In this document: positions 1-7,479 of the stretch, in pieces
How the letters are laid out: each line of letters starts with the position of its first letter
Numbering within the stretch: position 1 is the stretch's first letter
Source of the DNA: Ferruginibacter sp.
Lineage (GTDB): Bacteria > Bacteroidota > Bacteroidia > Chitinophagales > Chitinophagaceae
Assembly: GCA_017983695.1 (NCBI GenBank)
Contig: JAGOAX010000002.1
Location: 407,557 to 471,556 of the forward strand
Direction of reading: 5' to 3'
Length of the DNA stretch: 64,000 bases
Translations under genes and position numbers: made by a program
Notes under the pieces: model-generated
The model's input: only the letters and a program-made list of their open reading frames with translations
Databases searched by the model: none
What the model was told of the DNA's origin: nothing

Positions 1-1461
1 ATAACTTTCTACAGCTAAAATTACAGGTGTTTTAACTTGTTGCCCCATCAATTCGTTTATAAAAGCTCTTATTGATTGCATACTGTTAGCCGCTGAAGAA
101 TATAAACACAGCACAACCGTGTTATCAGCTTTTATTTTTTCTGTTAGTGCTGCATTGGCTTTAGCCGCATCAACGGCAACAAAATTAATTGTGGTTGATT
201 TTTTTGCTGCATCAATAAATTCATTACCCTGGAAAAGCGGGGAAAATTTTTCTTTATCACTTACTGTTAACCAGGTTTTATAATCACACATCACCTTTAA
301 TGTACCCGGCAGCGCAAAGTCAATTACTTTACTGGCAGTATAAATATAATCGGCAGCAGCATCGCCTATATTCCATTTGTCTGTAGCAGTATCATAAGTA
401 TAGCCAATAGCCTGTAAATCCTGGTAAACAATATTTTCAGCCAGCATATAATCTGCTATTACAACCGGTACATGTTTTTTTCCAATGTTTGAAACTTCTG
501 TTGTTTCCCTTCGCTTGTATTCAAATGGAGAGTATTCCAACTTAGCAGTAACAGGAGTTTCGGCTTTCGGTTGTTGGTCGCCGGCATATCGTTTCACTAT
601 ATCTTTACAAACAGGTATCTCCAGTTCCGGATCTTCAGTTAACGAAACTCTTATTGTATCGCCAATACCATCTTCCAGTAAAGTTCCAATGCCAATAGCA
701 GATTTTATTCTGCCATCCTCTCCATCACCTGCTTCCGTTACACCTAAATGCAAAGGATAACATTCACCAAACTCTTCCATCATGTGATTAATGAGTAAGC
801 GGTAAGCCTGTACCATTACTAAAGGATTACTGCTCTTCATACTTAAAATTACCTGGTGATAATCTTCACTTCTTGCAATACGCAAAAATTCCATTGCACT
901 TTCCACCATGCCCTTTGCCGTATCGCCATAGCGGCTCATTATCCTGTCACTCAAACTTCCATGATTGGTGCCAATACGCATTGCAGTGCCATATTCTTTA
1001 CAAATTAAAACAAGCGGTGTAAAACGTTCTCTTATCCTTTCAATCTCTTCTGCATATTCTGCATCAGTATATTCTATCTGCTCAAATTTTTTCTTGTCAA
1101 CATAATTCCCCGGGTTAACCCTTACTTTTTCTACAATCCTGGCAGCAATTTCTGCTGCATTGGGTGTAAAATGAATATCTGCTACCAATGGCGTATTATA
1201 TCCTCTTTTCCTTAATTCATCTTTAATAAGCTGTAAATTCTCTGCTTCTTTTTTTGATGGTGCTGTTATACGAACCAACTCTGCGCCAGCCTCAATACAG
1301 CGTATAGATTGCTCTACAGTAGCCATGGTATCCATAGTGTCGGTCGTCGTCATGGTTTGCACACGTATGGGATGGTTATTGCCTAATAAAAGGTTACCCA
1401 CTTTTACTTCTCTTGTAGTAAGACGTTTGTATTCCTTTAATGATTCACAATATAATTGCAT
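1..1461 (-). CDS. ispG: IspG (GcpE), 4-hydroxy-3-methylbut-2-enyl diphosphate synthase, C-terminus cut by window edge
   Basis: Makes HMBPP from 2-C-methyl-erythritol 2,4-cyclodiphosphate in the cytosolic MEP isoprenoid pathway, using a 4Fe-4S cluster. The 487 visible codons begin MQLYCESLKEYKRL and carry the TIM-barrel landmarks: GNNHPIRVQTMTTTDT, ADIHF, VRVNPGNY, GTNHGSLSDRI, then LGVTEAGDGEDGR. After about residue 300 the sequence enters the long insert domain typical of Bacteroidetes and plant IspG. The C-terminal cysteines that bind the cluster lie beyond position 1. The ATG at 1461 fits the family N-terminus. The gene stands alone; the next minus-strand gene upstream is a lipoprotein with its own leader. 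Confidence 0.95.
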   Translation of the reverse strand, partial: MQLYCESLKEYKRLTTREVKVGNLLLGNNHPIRVQTMTTTDTMDTMATVEQSIRCIEAGAELVRITAPSKKEAENLQLIKDELRKRGYNTPLVADIHFTPNAAEIAARIVEKVRVNPGNYVDKKKFEQIEYTDAEYAEEIERIRERFTPLVLICKEYGTAMRIGTNHGSLSDRIMSRYGDTAKGMVESAMEFLRIARSEDYHQVILSMKSSNPLVMVQAYRLLINHMMEEFGECYPLHLGVTEAGDGEDGRIKSAIGIGTLLEDGIGDTIRVSLTEDPELEIPVCKDIVKRYAGDQQPKAETPVTAKLEYSPFEYKRRETTEVSNIGKKHVPVVIADYMLAENIVYQDLQAIGYTYDTATDKWNIGDAAADYIYTASKVIDFALPGTLKVMCDYKTWLTVSDKEKFSPLFQGNEFIDAAKKSTTINFVAVDAAKANAALTEKIKADNTVVLCLYSSAANSMQSIRAFINELMGQQVKTPVILAVESY

Positions 1462-1607
1462 AGTTTATTTTGTTACTGCAAAATAACAACAAAAATGGTT
1501 GGTTATAGTTGAGGAGAGAATAAAATAATCATAATCGGCAAGGTTTAGTACAGATTGGGAAATAGAATTCCTCTTGCCAAACTTGCAGAGTTCATGTTGT
1601 ACGCAGA

Positions 1608-2060
1608 CTATTTGATATTAACCATACCTAACCAGTAGGTCATCATTTCATTATTTTTTATCGTACCAATTGCTAACATTGCTGTATCACCTTTTACAAA
1701 TCCAGCAAAACTTTTATTCCTTTCGTCAAATGATTGCATTGTCGAATTGTCGATAATGGTCTGTCCTTGGGCATTAAGTTTTACTGTAAATGTTCCAGCC
1801 TTTGACACTATATGCACTTGGTCTGGGAGTCTATTGTCATTCATTGTTTTTATTACTGAAAAGTCATAGTTAGAACAATCGATTATTAAACCTTGCAATG
1901 ACTTGAGTTCATAATTTTGTGGAATTACCTTAGAATTTTCTTTTTGAATTTGATTGTACTTATCATCCAAAACAAAAGTTGGATACGATTTTTTACTTTG
2001 CCCACTACAACTAATTATAAAAAGTGAGATAATAGAAATTAACGCATAGATAATTTTCAT
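1608..2060 (-). CDS. Predicted lipoprotein of unknown function
   Basis: A 150-residue protein with a lipoprotein signal peptide: basic MK start, hydrophobic stretch, then IISC with Cys18 as the likely lipidated residue. The mature part has no domain I recognise. It contains several Asn/Asp-rich strands and a TMLAIG segment and is probably a small all-beta periplasmic or outer-membrane-anchored protein. Flanking gaps of about 100-150 nt suggest a separate transcription unit. Function unknown. Confidence 0.7.
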   Translation of the reverse strand: MKIIYALISIISLFIISCSGQSKKSYPTFVLDDKYNQIQKENSKVIPQNYELKSLQGLIIDCSNYDFSVIKTMNDNRLPDQVHIVSKAGTFTVKLNAQGQTIIDNSTMQSFDERNKSFAGFVKGDTAMLAIGTIKNNEMMTYWLGMVNIK

Positions 2061-2167
2061 AAAAGGTCTGCTTTAGAATTTAGAATATGTTACCGCTTTC
2101 AGTTTATATTTTTTTCTGTACTTTGAAACTGTCAGCAAATAACTTACAATAGTAGTTTGAAGCACCT

Positions 2168-3844
2168 TTACCAATCCTTCTCGGGCTTATTTGGAGAAGC
2201 CGTATTAACTTTCCGCAGTTTATCCTGTAGATTTTTTTCCTGCTGCAACAACGCTTTTAGTTTTTCCTCTGCGTCCTTTTTTGTAATTTTTGATGGCTGC
2301 GGCTTTGGCTGTTCCTGCTCTTTTTGTTTTTGCTGTTCTTTTTTCTTTTCGTCTTCTTTAGGCTTCTTCTGTTGCTTATTATCCTTTTTCTGCTCTTCCT
2401 GTTGTTGCTTTAACTGTTGCAATGCCTTTTGCAGGTTTTGCCTGGCATCGTCATCCTGCGGATCTAATTTCAGTGCATTTTTATAGGCATCAATACATTC
2501 CGGCAATTTTTTATTGTTCTGCAATACCACACCTTTATTATAAAACGCTTTCGATTTTTCACCTTTGGCCGGAGCATTAGCTACAGCATTTTCGTAAGCA
2601 CTAATGGCTTCGTCTTTTTTATCAGTTTTATATAAGGCATTGCCCAGATTAAATTGAGCTGTTGCATTAGCAGGAGTTTTTGTGGTTACTTTTTGATATT
2701 GTTCTGCCGCTTTATCAAATTCATTTTTATTATAGGCATCATTACCCTTTTTTATAATTGTCTTATCATCCTGGGCAACCGAAAAGAAAGGTAAAATACA
2801 AAAAGCAAGAGGCAAAAATGCAGCTTTGTTAACTGCTATCCCTTTAATCTTACTTATACTAATTCTCTCTGAAATAAAAGATTCAATAACCAATAACAAC
2901 AATGATAATAAAAGAAAATACTGGAAAAAACTTTCGTAGTTAACCAATGAATCTTCGGTAACTGTACGCTGGTCCATACTGCTTAGCTGTGCATCTAATT
3001 TAGCAACTACATCATCGGAATTATTATACAGCTGATAAATTCCATTCCCTTTTTCTGCAATTGCCTGCAGCCCTGCTTCATTTAATTTTGTAATAACAAT
3101 ATTGCCTTCATTATCCTTTTTAGCTTCATTAGTGGCGGCATCAATAATTTCAGCGCCTTCTACAGAGCCGATGCCCACTGTATTTATCATTACCCCTTCT
3201 GCTGCCATTTGGCCGGCAACTTTTGTTGCCTCTTCATCATGGTCTTCGCCATCACTAATTAAAATAACAGATTTATACTTTTTCTCTTTGGTATTAAATG
3301 AGGCATAACACATTTTTAAAGCCTCGCCAATTACCGTGCCTTGTGTTGGCACAATATCCGGCGTTGCAGAAGACAGATACATTTTTGCAGCACCATGATC
3401 GCCTGTGAGTGGCATTTGTAAATAAGCTTTGCCTGCAAAAACAACAATACCAATTCTGTCGTTGTTTAATTTATCAATCAGTTTTCCAATAGCCTGTTTT
3501 GCCCTGTCTAATCTTGTGGGTTTAATATCCTGCGCCAGCATGCTTTTGCTAACGTCCAAAGCAATCATCACATCAATACCATTACGGCTTACTTTTTCAC
3601 TTCCTTTTGGTGAACGAAGGTTGGCCAGCGCAAATGCTGTGGAGGCAAATGCAGTAATAATTAAAAGAAATTTTACAGCAAAACGCTGCGGAGAATAATT
3701 TTTGATCATCTCTTTCACGAGCCTTTCATCGCCAATTTTTTTAATGGTTTTCTTTTTCCATCTTAAGGCTATAAAGTACAGCAATACCAAAACAGGTATA
3801 GCTGCAAGTGCCAGTAAATATTCGGTATGTTGAAAGCGGAGCAT
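2168..3844 (-). CDS. BatB-like VWA protein fused to a BatC-like TPR protein
   Basis: Inner-membrane protein of the Bat (Bacteroides aerotolerance) type. Residues 1-75 hold two membrane segments. A von Willebrand A domain follows, with an intact MIDAS (DVSKS, Asp97/Ser99/Ser101), and another membrane segment near 303-320. Then comes a second signal-peptide-like stretch (about 340-357, ending SVAQ), TPR repeats (about 360-465), and a Lys/Gln/Glu-rich tail that probably forms a coiled coil. BatB and BatC are normally separate genes; here one 558-codon frame covers both and the start codon of the second is gone. The periplasmic TPR part probably supports envelope assembly or stress tolerance. Function is inferred from family. 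Confidence 0.85.
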   Translation of the reverse strand: MLRFQHTEYLLALAAIPVLVLLYFIALRWKKKTIKKIGDERLVKEMIKNYSPQRFAVKFLLIITAFASTAFALANLRSPKGSEKVSRNGIDVMIALDVSKSMLAQDIKPTRLDRAKQAIGKLIDKLNNDRIGIVVFAGKAYLQMPLTGDHGAAKMYLSSATPDIVPTQGTVIGEALKMCYASFNTKEKKYKSVILISDGEDHDEEATKVAGQMAAEGVMINTVGIGSVEGAEIIDAATNEAKKDNEGNIVITKLNEAGLQAIAEKGNGIYQLYNNSDDVVAKLDAQLSSMDQRTVTEDSLVNYESFFQYFLLLSLLLLVIESFISERISISKIKGIAVNKAAFLPLAFCILPFFSVAQDDKTIIKKGNDAYNKNEFDKAAEQYQKVTTKTPANATAQFNLGNALYKTDKKDEAISAYENAVANAPAKGEKSKAFYNKGVVLQNNKKLPECIDAYKNALKLDPQDDDARQNLQKALQQLKQQQEEQKKDNKQQKKPKEDEKKKEQQKQKEQEQPKPQPSKITKKDAEEKLKALLQQEKNLQDKLRKVNTASPNKPEKDW

Positions 3845-3896
3845 TTAATTAATCTGGCAAATTAGCCAATAACAAAACATAGTAATTGTTAAAAAT

Positions 3897-4721
3897 TTAT
3901 TTCTTCCCTTCAAAAAAGCCCAGTTGCTTTAAAATACCTTTGGTAATATTCATTCTTATATTACGCATATCAACATCACCCGTTCCTGCTTTTACAAAAG
4001 TTACAAAAAAGTACACATGGTTATTCTCTTCAATCCAACCCACCATCCAGCCAATATTATTTTTTTGTTCATCAAATCCCCAGCCGGTTTTATAACTCAA
4101 TTTGTATGCCGTATTATCTTCCTGCAGCATTACACCCTTTACCATTTCATGCACACTTTTTCTAAATGGCAATTGATCAAAGTACAATCTTTTCACCAAC
4201 CCCAATTGTTCGTCAGGCGAAATTTTTAATGTATTGTTCAGCCAGAAAGAATCAACAGGGCCGCTTATATTTCTATTACCATACCCAATACTGTCAATCC
4301 ATTTTTGCATGGTATCTTTTCCAATCCGCCTGGCTACTTCCTGGTAATAAGGTACGCTGCTTACTTTAAAAGCTTCCGTCATACCCATATCTTTATTCAA
4401 TTCCTCTCTGTCACGTTTTACACCATCCCATTTTATCACCATGGTATCATTGGTTATTACACCGGTTTGTAAACCAATTAACGAGTTTACAATTTTAAAA
4501 GTAGAGGCCGGTGAAAAACGCTGTGTATCTAATGCCATATTATAAACGGTAACTTTTCCGTCGGCATTATTTAATAATGTAAAGCAACCGTCAACCTTAT
4601 TGTCATCAAAATATTTTTTAAGGCTGTTATCAATTTTTGCCTTGTTTACGCTGCAGGAAGTAAATAAAATTATAAATACTGCGAATGAAAGAAGATTTTG
4701 TAACCGAAATAATTTCGTCAT
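3897..4721 (-). CDS. Class D (OXA-type) beta-lactamase, predicted lipoprotein
   Basis: A serine beta-lactamase or penicillin-recognising enzyme of 274 residues. All class D landmarks are visible: catalytic STFK (Ser73, Lys76), SSV (121-123), YGN (147-149), FWL (159-161) and KTG (211-213). The N-terminus is a lipoprotein signal (LFTSC, Cys23), so the enzyme is probably membrane-anchored and faces the periplasm. It sits 52 nt downstream of the Bat fusion's start and 15 nt after the DUF3109 start side, within a run of minus-strand genes. No integron, IS or resistance island is nearby, so this is a resident chromosomal gene. Substrate range cannot be read from sequence. Confidence 0.93.
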   Translation of the reverse strand: MTKLFRLQNLLSFAVFIILFTSCSVNKAKIDNSLKKYFDDNKVDGCFTLLNNADGKVTVYNMALDTQRFSPASTFKIVNSLIGLQTGVITNDTMVIKWDGVKRDREELNKDMGMTEAFKVSSVPYYQEVARRIGKDTMQKWIDSIGYGNRNISGPVDSFWLNNTLKISPDEQLGLVKRLYFDQLPFRKSVHEMVKGVMLQEDNTAYKLSYKTGWGFDEQKNNIGWMVGWIEENNHVYFFVTFVKAGTGDVDMRNIRMNITKGILKQLGFFEGKK

Positions 4722-4736
4722 AAAAAGATATGCATT

Positions 4737-5336
4737 TTAAGCCCCTTTTGGGGGTTGGGGTTTGTTTAAATGTTTTGCAGTAGCATCCAGTGCATCATAA
4801 AATTTTTGTCCAAACTTTCTTACCAGTGCTTCCTTTAAAAAAACATATACGGGCACTTTTAATTTTTTGCCCAGGCTGCAGGCAGCTTTGCAACTGTCTT
4901 CCCGTGGCTCGTAGTTTACATACACATTATCACTGCGCTTGCTTTCCTTAGTTATTACCGGAAACAAATGACAACTGATTGGTTTTTTCCATTCCACTTT
5001 TCCATCAAGATAAGCCTGTTCAATCCCACACTTTACAATACCGGCAGCATCTTTTATACCATACACACAAACTTTACTTTTAATAGTTGGTGTAACCCAG
5101 CCAAATTCTCTGTCGTAAACATACCTGCCCTGCCGCTCTATTTCTTTTTTGCTTTCTGCATTTAAATAGGGCAGCACCACATCAAACACTTCGTTAATTT
5201 TTTCCAGCTCGGCTTTGGCCAGCGGTGCACCGGCATCACCGTCTACACAACAGGCGCCTTTACATTTTCCCAGGTCGCAAACAAATTGCTCCTTCACAAT
5301 TTCGTCGCTAACCAAAATATTATCTATTGCAATCAT
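4737..5336 (-). CDS. DUF3109 family cysteine-rich protein
   Basis: A 199-residue conserved protein whose N-terminus has a metal-binding-type cysteine cluster (VCDLGKCKGACCVDGDAG), with further cysteines at KVCVYG, IVKCGIE, ISCHLFP, EDSCKAACS. The family resembles YkgJ-like putative Fe-S or Zn proteins; its function is unknown. I chose the ATG at 5336 because it gives the usual family start (MIAIDNILVSDE) and lies 5 nt after a TAAATTTG -7 box. An in-frame extension to 5432 would run into a GC-rich repeat. The last residues (KPQPPKGA) are encoded by a C-rich repeat element, so the natural C-terminus has probably been altered. Confidence 0.88.
   Translation of the reverse strand: MIAIDNILVSDEIVKEQFVCDLGKCKGACCVDGDAGAPLAKAELEKINEVFDVVLPYLNAESKKEIERQGRYVYDREFGWVTPTIKSKVCVYGIKDAAGIVKCGIEQAYLDGKVEWKKPISCHLFPVITKESKRSDNVYVNYEPREDSCKAACSLGKKLKVPVYVFLKEALVRKFGQKFYDALDATAKHLNKPQPPKGA
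4741..4764 (-). repeat. C-rich hairpin repeat forming the 3' end of the DUF3109 gene
   Basis: The plus strand reads GCCCCTTTTGGGGGTTGGGG: a short C4/G4 hairpin followed by GGTTGGGGT. It resembles the elements at 29420-29445, 38597-38622 and 38799-38830. It encodes the last eight or so residues of the upstream gene. Confidence 0.6.
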
Positions 5337-5341
5337 GGGCG

Positions 5342-5349
5342 CAAATTTA
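5342..5349 (-). promoter_or_regulatory. -7 box of the DUF3109 gene (leaderless type)
   Basis: The minus strand reads TAAATTTG, a perfect match to the Bacteroidetes -7 consensus TAnnTTTG. Five nucleotides (CGCCC) separate it from the ATG, so transcription would start at or next to the start codon. No clear TTTG -33 box is present. Confidence 0.55.
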
Positions 5350-5410
5350 CAACAATCGTCAGCATAATTTTTTAAATTATGGAACACCAGCAAACTTTTC
5401 CTGTTCAACT

Positions 5411-5486
5411 GCTGTCCCGCTATCCGCTGCAAGTCCTCACCACGCTGTTGGCGTGTTTCCGGGCTTTCCGCTGCTATCGGGTGTAG
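5411..5486 (-). repeat. GC-rich structured intergenic repeat
   Basis: A patch of about 75 nt, much richer in GC than its surroundings. On the minus strand it runs from CACCCGATAGCAGCGGAAAG through a small hairpin (CACGC-CAACA-GCGTG) to GCAGCGGATAGCGGGACAG. The ends can pair CCCG/CGGG, and AGCGGA occurs twice. From memory, similar elements with conserved flanks and a variable central hairpin recur in Bacteroidetes intergenic regions. It has no coding potential of its own. Confidence 0.55.
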
Positions 5487-5604
5487 GTTTTCAACAGTAA
5501 CAATCAGCTCAACATTTTTGCAGCAAAAACCCTTAACAAATTTGTAACATCTTTTTTTATGGATATGTTTTTACACAGCCATCCTTAACCTCAAACCAAC
5601 CTTT

Positions 5605-6282
5605 ATGCCCAACAGCCGCCAGTTAACCCTGCAAAGCAGCGTTCGCTATTTTTTTGCTGCACTTCTGTGGATCCCTATAGTTTTCTTCAGCTTGCTTTTG
5701 GTAAAAAACACACTGCCTTATTTCAGCTTCAGCACAAATTTTAGTTTTATAGAAGAACGGGCCCTGTTGTTTTTAAAACCGGTGTACAAAGCCAGTTTTT
5801 ACATTCACATTTTTGCAGGCATGTTTTGTATTACGGCTGCACTTACACAATTCTCATCCTATATTTTAAAGAAGCGGAAAGCTATACATATCTGGATGGG
5901 TAAAATTTATGTGCTGGTGGTATTGGTTTTAGGAGCTCCTACCGGCCTGTACATGAGTTTTTTTGCAAAAGGAAGTTTTTGGGAAAGAGGCCTGTTTTTA
6001 TTTATGGCTATCTATTGGTTTTACAGCACTACAAAAGGCTTGCAGATGATAAAACTTAAAAATGTACTGGCACATAAAAACTGGATGATACGCAGTTACA
6101 GCATGGCCATGACAGCAGTTACATTCCGGATTTATCATATCCTGTTTTATTATTTTGGTGTAGATCATTTACGCAACTACGAAATATCGCTTTGGATAAG
6201 TGTGCTGGGCAATATGCTGATAGCAGAGTATTTTATTTTCAGGAAAAGTAAATCTTACTTAAAAACATTTTATACCAATTAA
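5605..6282 (+). CDS. DUF2306 family integral membrane protein
   Basis: A 225-residue membrane protein with about six hydrophobic segments. It shows the DUF2306 signature features: a His-rich second helix (YIHIFAG), a loop with KRKAIHIWMGKIYV, and AHKNWMIRSYSMAMTAVTFRIYH in the second half, which suggests histidine ligation, possibly of haem. The family's function is not established. The gene is followed after 28 nt by another small gene and may be co-transcribed with it. Confidence 0.8.
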   Translation: MPNSRQLTLQSSVRYFFAALLWIPIVFFSLLLVKNTLPYFSFSTNFSFIEERALLFLKPVYKASFYIHIFAGMFCITAALTQFSSYILKKRKAIHIWMGKIYVLVVLVLGAPTGLYMSFFAKGSFWERGLFLFMAIYWFYSTTKGLQMIKLKNVLAHKNWMIRSYSMAMTAVTFRIYHILFYYFGVDHLRNYEISLWISVLGNMLIAEYFIFRKSKSYLKTFYTN

Positions 6283-6310
6283 ACCATTAATCATTTAAAA
6301 AATAAAAAAC

Positions 6311-6682
6311 ATGAAAGCAATTATTTATGCCGGTATCGGGCTTTTTTCCGCTGCTACAGTTTATGGTGTGGCGGATTATTACGGAACAAAGAAAACAGGA
6401 ACATTAGACAAAATGTACAAGGAAGAAGAGCCGATTGTACCAGTTAAAGAAGAAACTATTAACACAGTTGAATTACCGGTTAAAAACGAACCGGTTAAAA
6501 CTACAGTAGCTAAAACCAAAATTGCCACTACAAAAAGCAGTAAAGCAATAAGAACTTTTCCGTATAAATCCAAAATACGAGAAGTAAAGTTTTCTGATTT
6601 TTCAAGAGGTAGAATTGTACCAAAAAAAGTTGCAGAAGATTCAAAAACTGTAAAGCCGGTTATTGAACAGGAAGACAAATAA
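6311..6682 (+). CDS. Small membrane-anchored protein of unknown function
   Basis: 123 residues. An N-terminal hydrophobic segment (about 3-24) looks like a signal anchor. A low-complexity, Lys/Thr/Val/Pro-rich linker follows, with a basic tail and no recognisable fold. It lies 28 nt after the DUF2306 gene on the same strand and converges with gldD one base later. It could be a short periplasmic accessory of its neighbour, but this is a guess. Confidence 0.6.
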   Translation: MKAIIYAGIGLFSAATVYGVADYYGTKKTGTLDKMYKEEEPIVPVKEETINTVELPVKNEPVKTTVAKTKIATTKSSKAIRTFPYKSKIREVKFSDFSRGRIVPKKVAEDSKTVKPVIEQEDK

Positions 6683-6683
6683 T

Positions 6684-7478
6684 TTACTTAGGATTTTTAA
6701 TTTCTGTTGAAGGCAATTTTAATACTGCCGCAGGCAATTTTTCTGTAGCAGTATTTTTATTTGTCCAGCGAAAAGTGTTTATCATATGCTCAATATCAAC
6801 CTGTAAAAAATCCTGTACAGGTTTTAAAGAATCTGCATTGGGGGTTACATCAAAATATAAAGCGCCCCTGATAAAATTTTTAGTGGTATCACTTAAAAAA
6901 AACTGTTTAGCTGTTGCAGCATTGCCGCCTACTTTAAAAAAAATACCGGTAACACCGTTTGGCGTATGCATCAGGCTGTCTTTAATAGCTGTGGTTATGG
7001 CCTGGTTTTTATTGGTAAGGTTAAAAGCATCTGCCACCATATTATCAAACACATTAGTACCAGCTGAATCCCTGTAAGTACCATCAGCTTTTTTTAGTTT
7101 ATAAACGGCTTTACCGCCAACAATTTTATAGCTTAAAAAAATGCGGCCGCCAAACTGCGGAAAATCAATATTTACCCAATAAGGGTTTTCGGGATTGCTG
7201 TCGAAATAAGTACTGTCTTTAATAACAGTTGCATAAGCCGGGTATTCAAATGTATAAGGAAAATCTTCCTGCTGAAAAGCTATGTATTTTCTTTCGGGAA
7301 AATCTATTTTATAATATGCTTTCTTTTTAGAAGTATAGGTTGAATTGCAACTATAAAAAGTAAAAAGTAAAAGGTAAAAAGTAAAAAAGAGTACTGTATT
7401 TTTTAAACAGGGCTTCTGGTTAAAAAAAACAATCGCTATATTTTGAATTTTGAATTTTGAATTTTGAATTTTTCCCAT
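6684..7478 (-). CDS. gldD: GldD, gliding-motility lipoprotein
   Basis: Lipoprotein needed for gliding in flavobacteria and associated with the type IX secretion machinery. The mature part from Cys44 (FYSC) carries GldD-type sequence: YYKIDFPERKYI, FEYPAYA, NPYWVNIDFPQFGGRIFLSYK, GIFFKVGGNAAT and RGALYFDVTPNADSL. The ATG lies one base after the gldE stop (translational coupling) and is the only in-frame start. Unusually, the signal-peptide region is built from two heptanucleotide tandem arrays (7354-7388 and 7445-7472), so gain or loss of one unit would break the frame. The product is longer at the N-terminus than typical GldD. Confidence 0.9.
   Translation of the reverse strand: MGKIQNSKFKIQNIAIVFFNQKPCLKNTVLFFTFYLLLFTFYSCNSTYTSKKKAYYKIDFPERKYIAFQQEDFPYTFEYPAYATVIKDSTYFDSNPENPYWVNIDFPQFGGRIFLSYKIVGGKAVYKLKKADGTYRDSAGTNVFDNMVADAFNLTNKNQAITTAIKDSLMHTPNGVTGIFFKVGGNAATAKQFFLSDTTKNFIRGALYFDVTPNADSLKPVQDFLQVDIEHMINTFRWTNKNTATEKLPAAVLKLPSTEIKNPK
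7354..7388 (-). repeat. Heptanucleotide tandem array (TAAAAAG x5, imperfect) in the gldD signal peptide
   Basis: The plus strand reads TAAAAAG, TAAAAAG, TAAAAGG, TAAAAAG, TAAAAAAG. On the coding strand it encodes the Phe/Leu/Tyr-rich hydrophobic core of the GldD signal peptide just before the lipid-attachment cysteine. Confidence 0.85.
7445..7472 (-). repeat. Heptanucleotide tandem array (GAATTTT x4) at the gldD start
   Basis: Four perfect copies of GAATTTT begin two codons after the gldD start codon and encode the repetitive N-region (NSKFKIQN). The 7-nt unit is not a multiple of three. Confidence 0.9.
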
Positions 7479-7479
7479 T

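Noticed and set aside
2157..2486. 109-codon plus-strand frame rich in Cys, Phe and Ser
   Set aside because: It is the antisense of the Lys/Gln-rich BatC tail; the composition is an artefact of reading that low-complexity region backwards.
5337..5432. In-frame N-terminal extension of the DUF3109 gene
   Set aside because: It runs into the GC-rich repeat and passes through the -7 box; the family start and the promoter both support 5336.
7354..7472. Possible CRISPR-like array
   Set aside because: Units are 7 nt without spacers; these are simple tandem repeats inside gldD.
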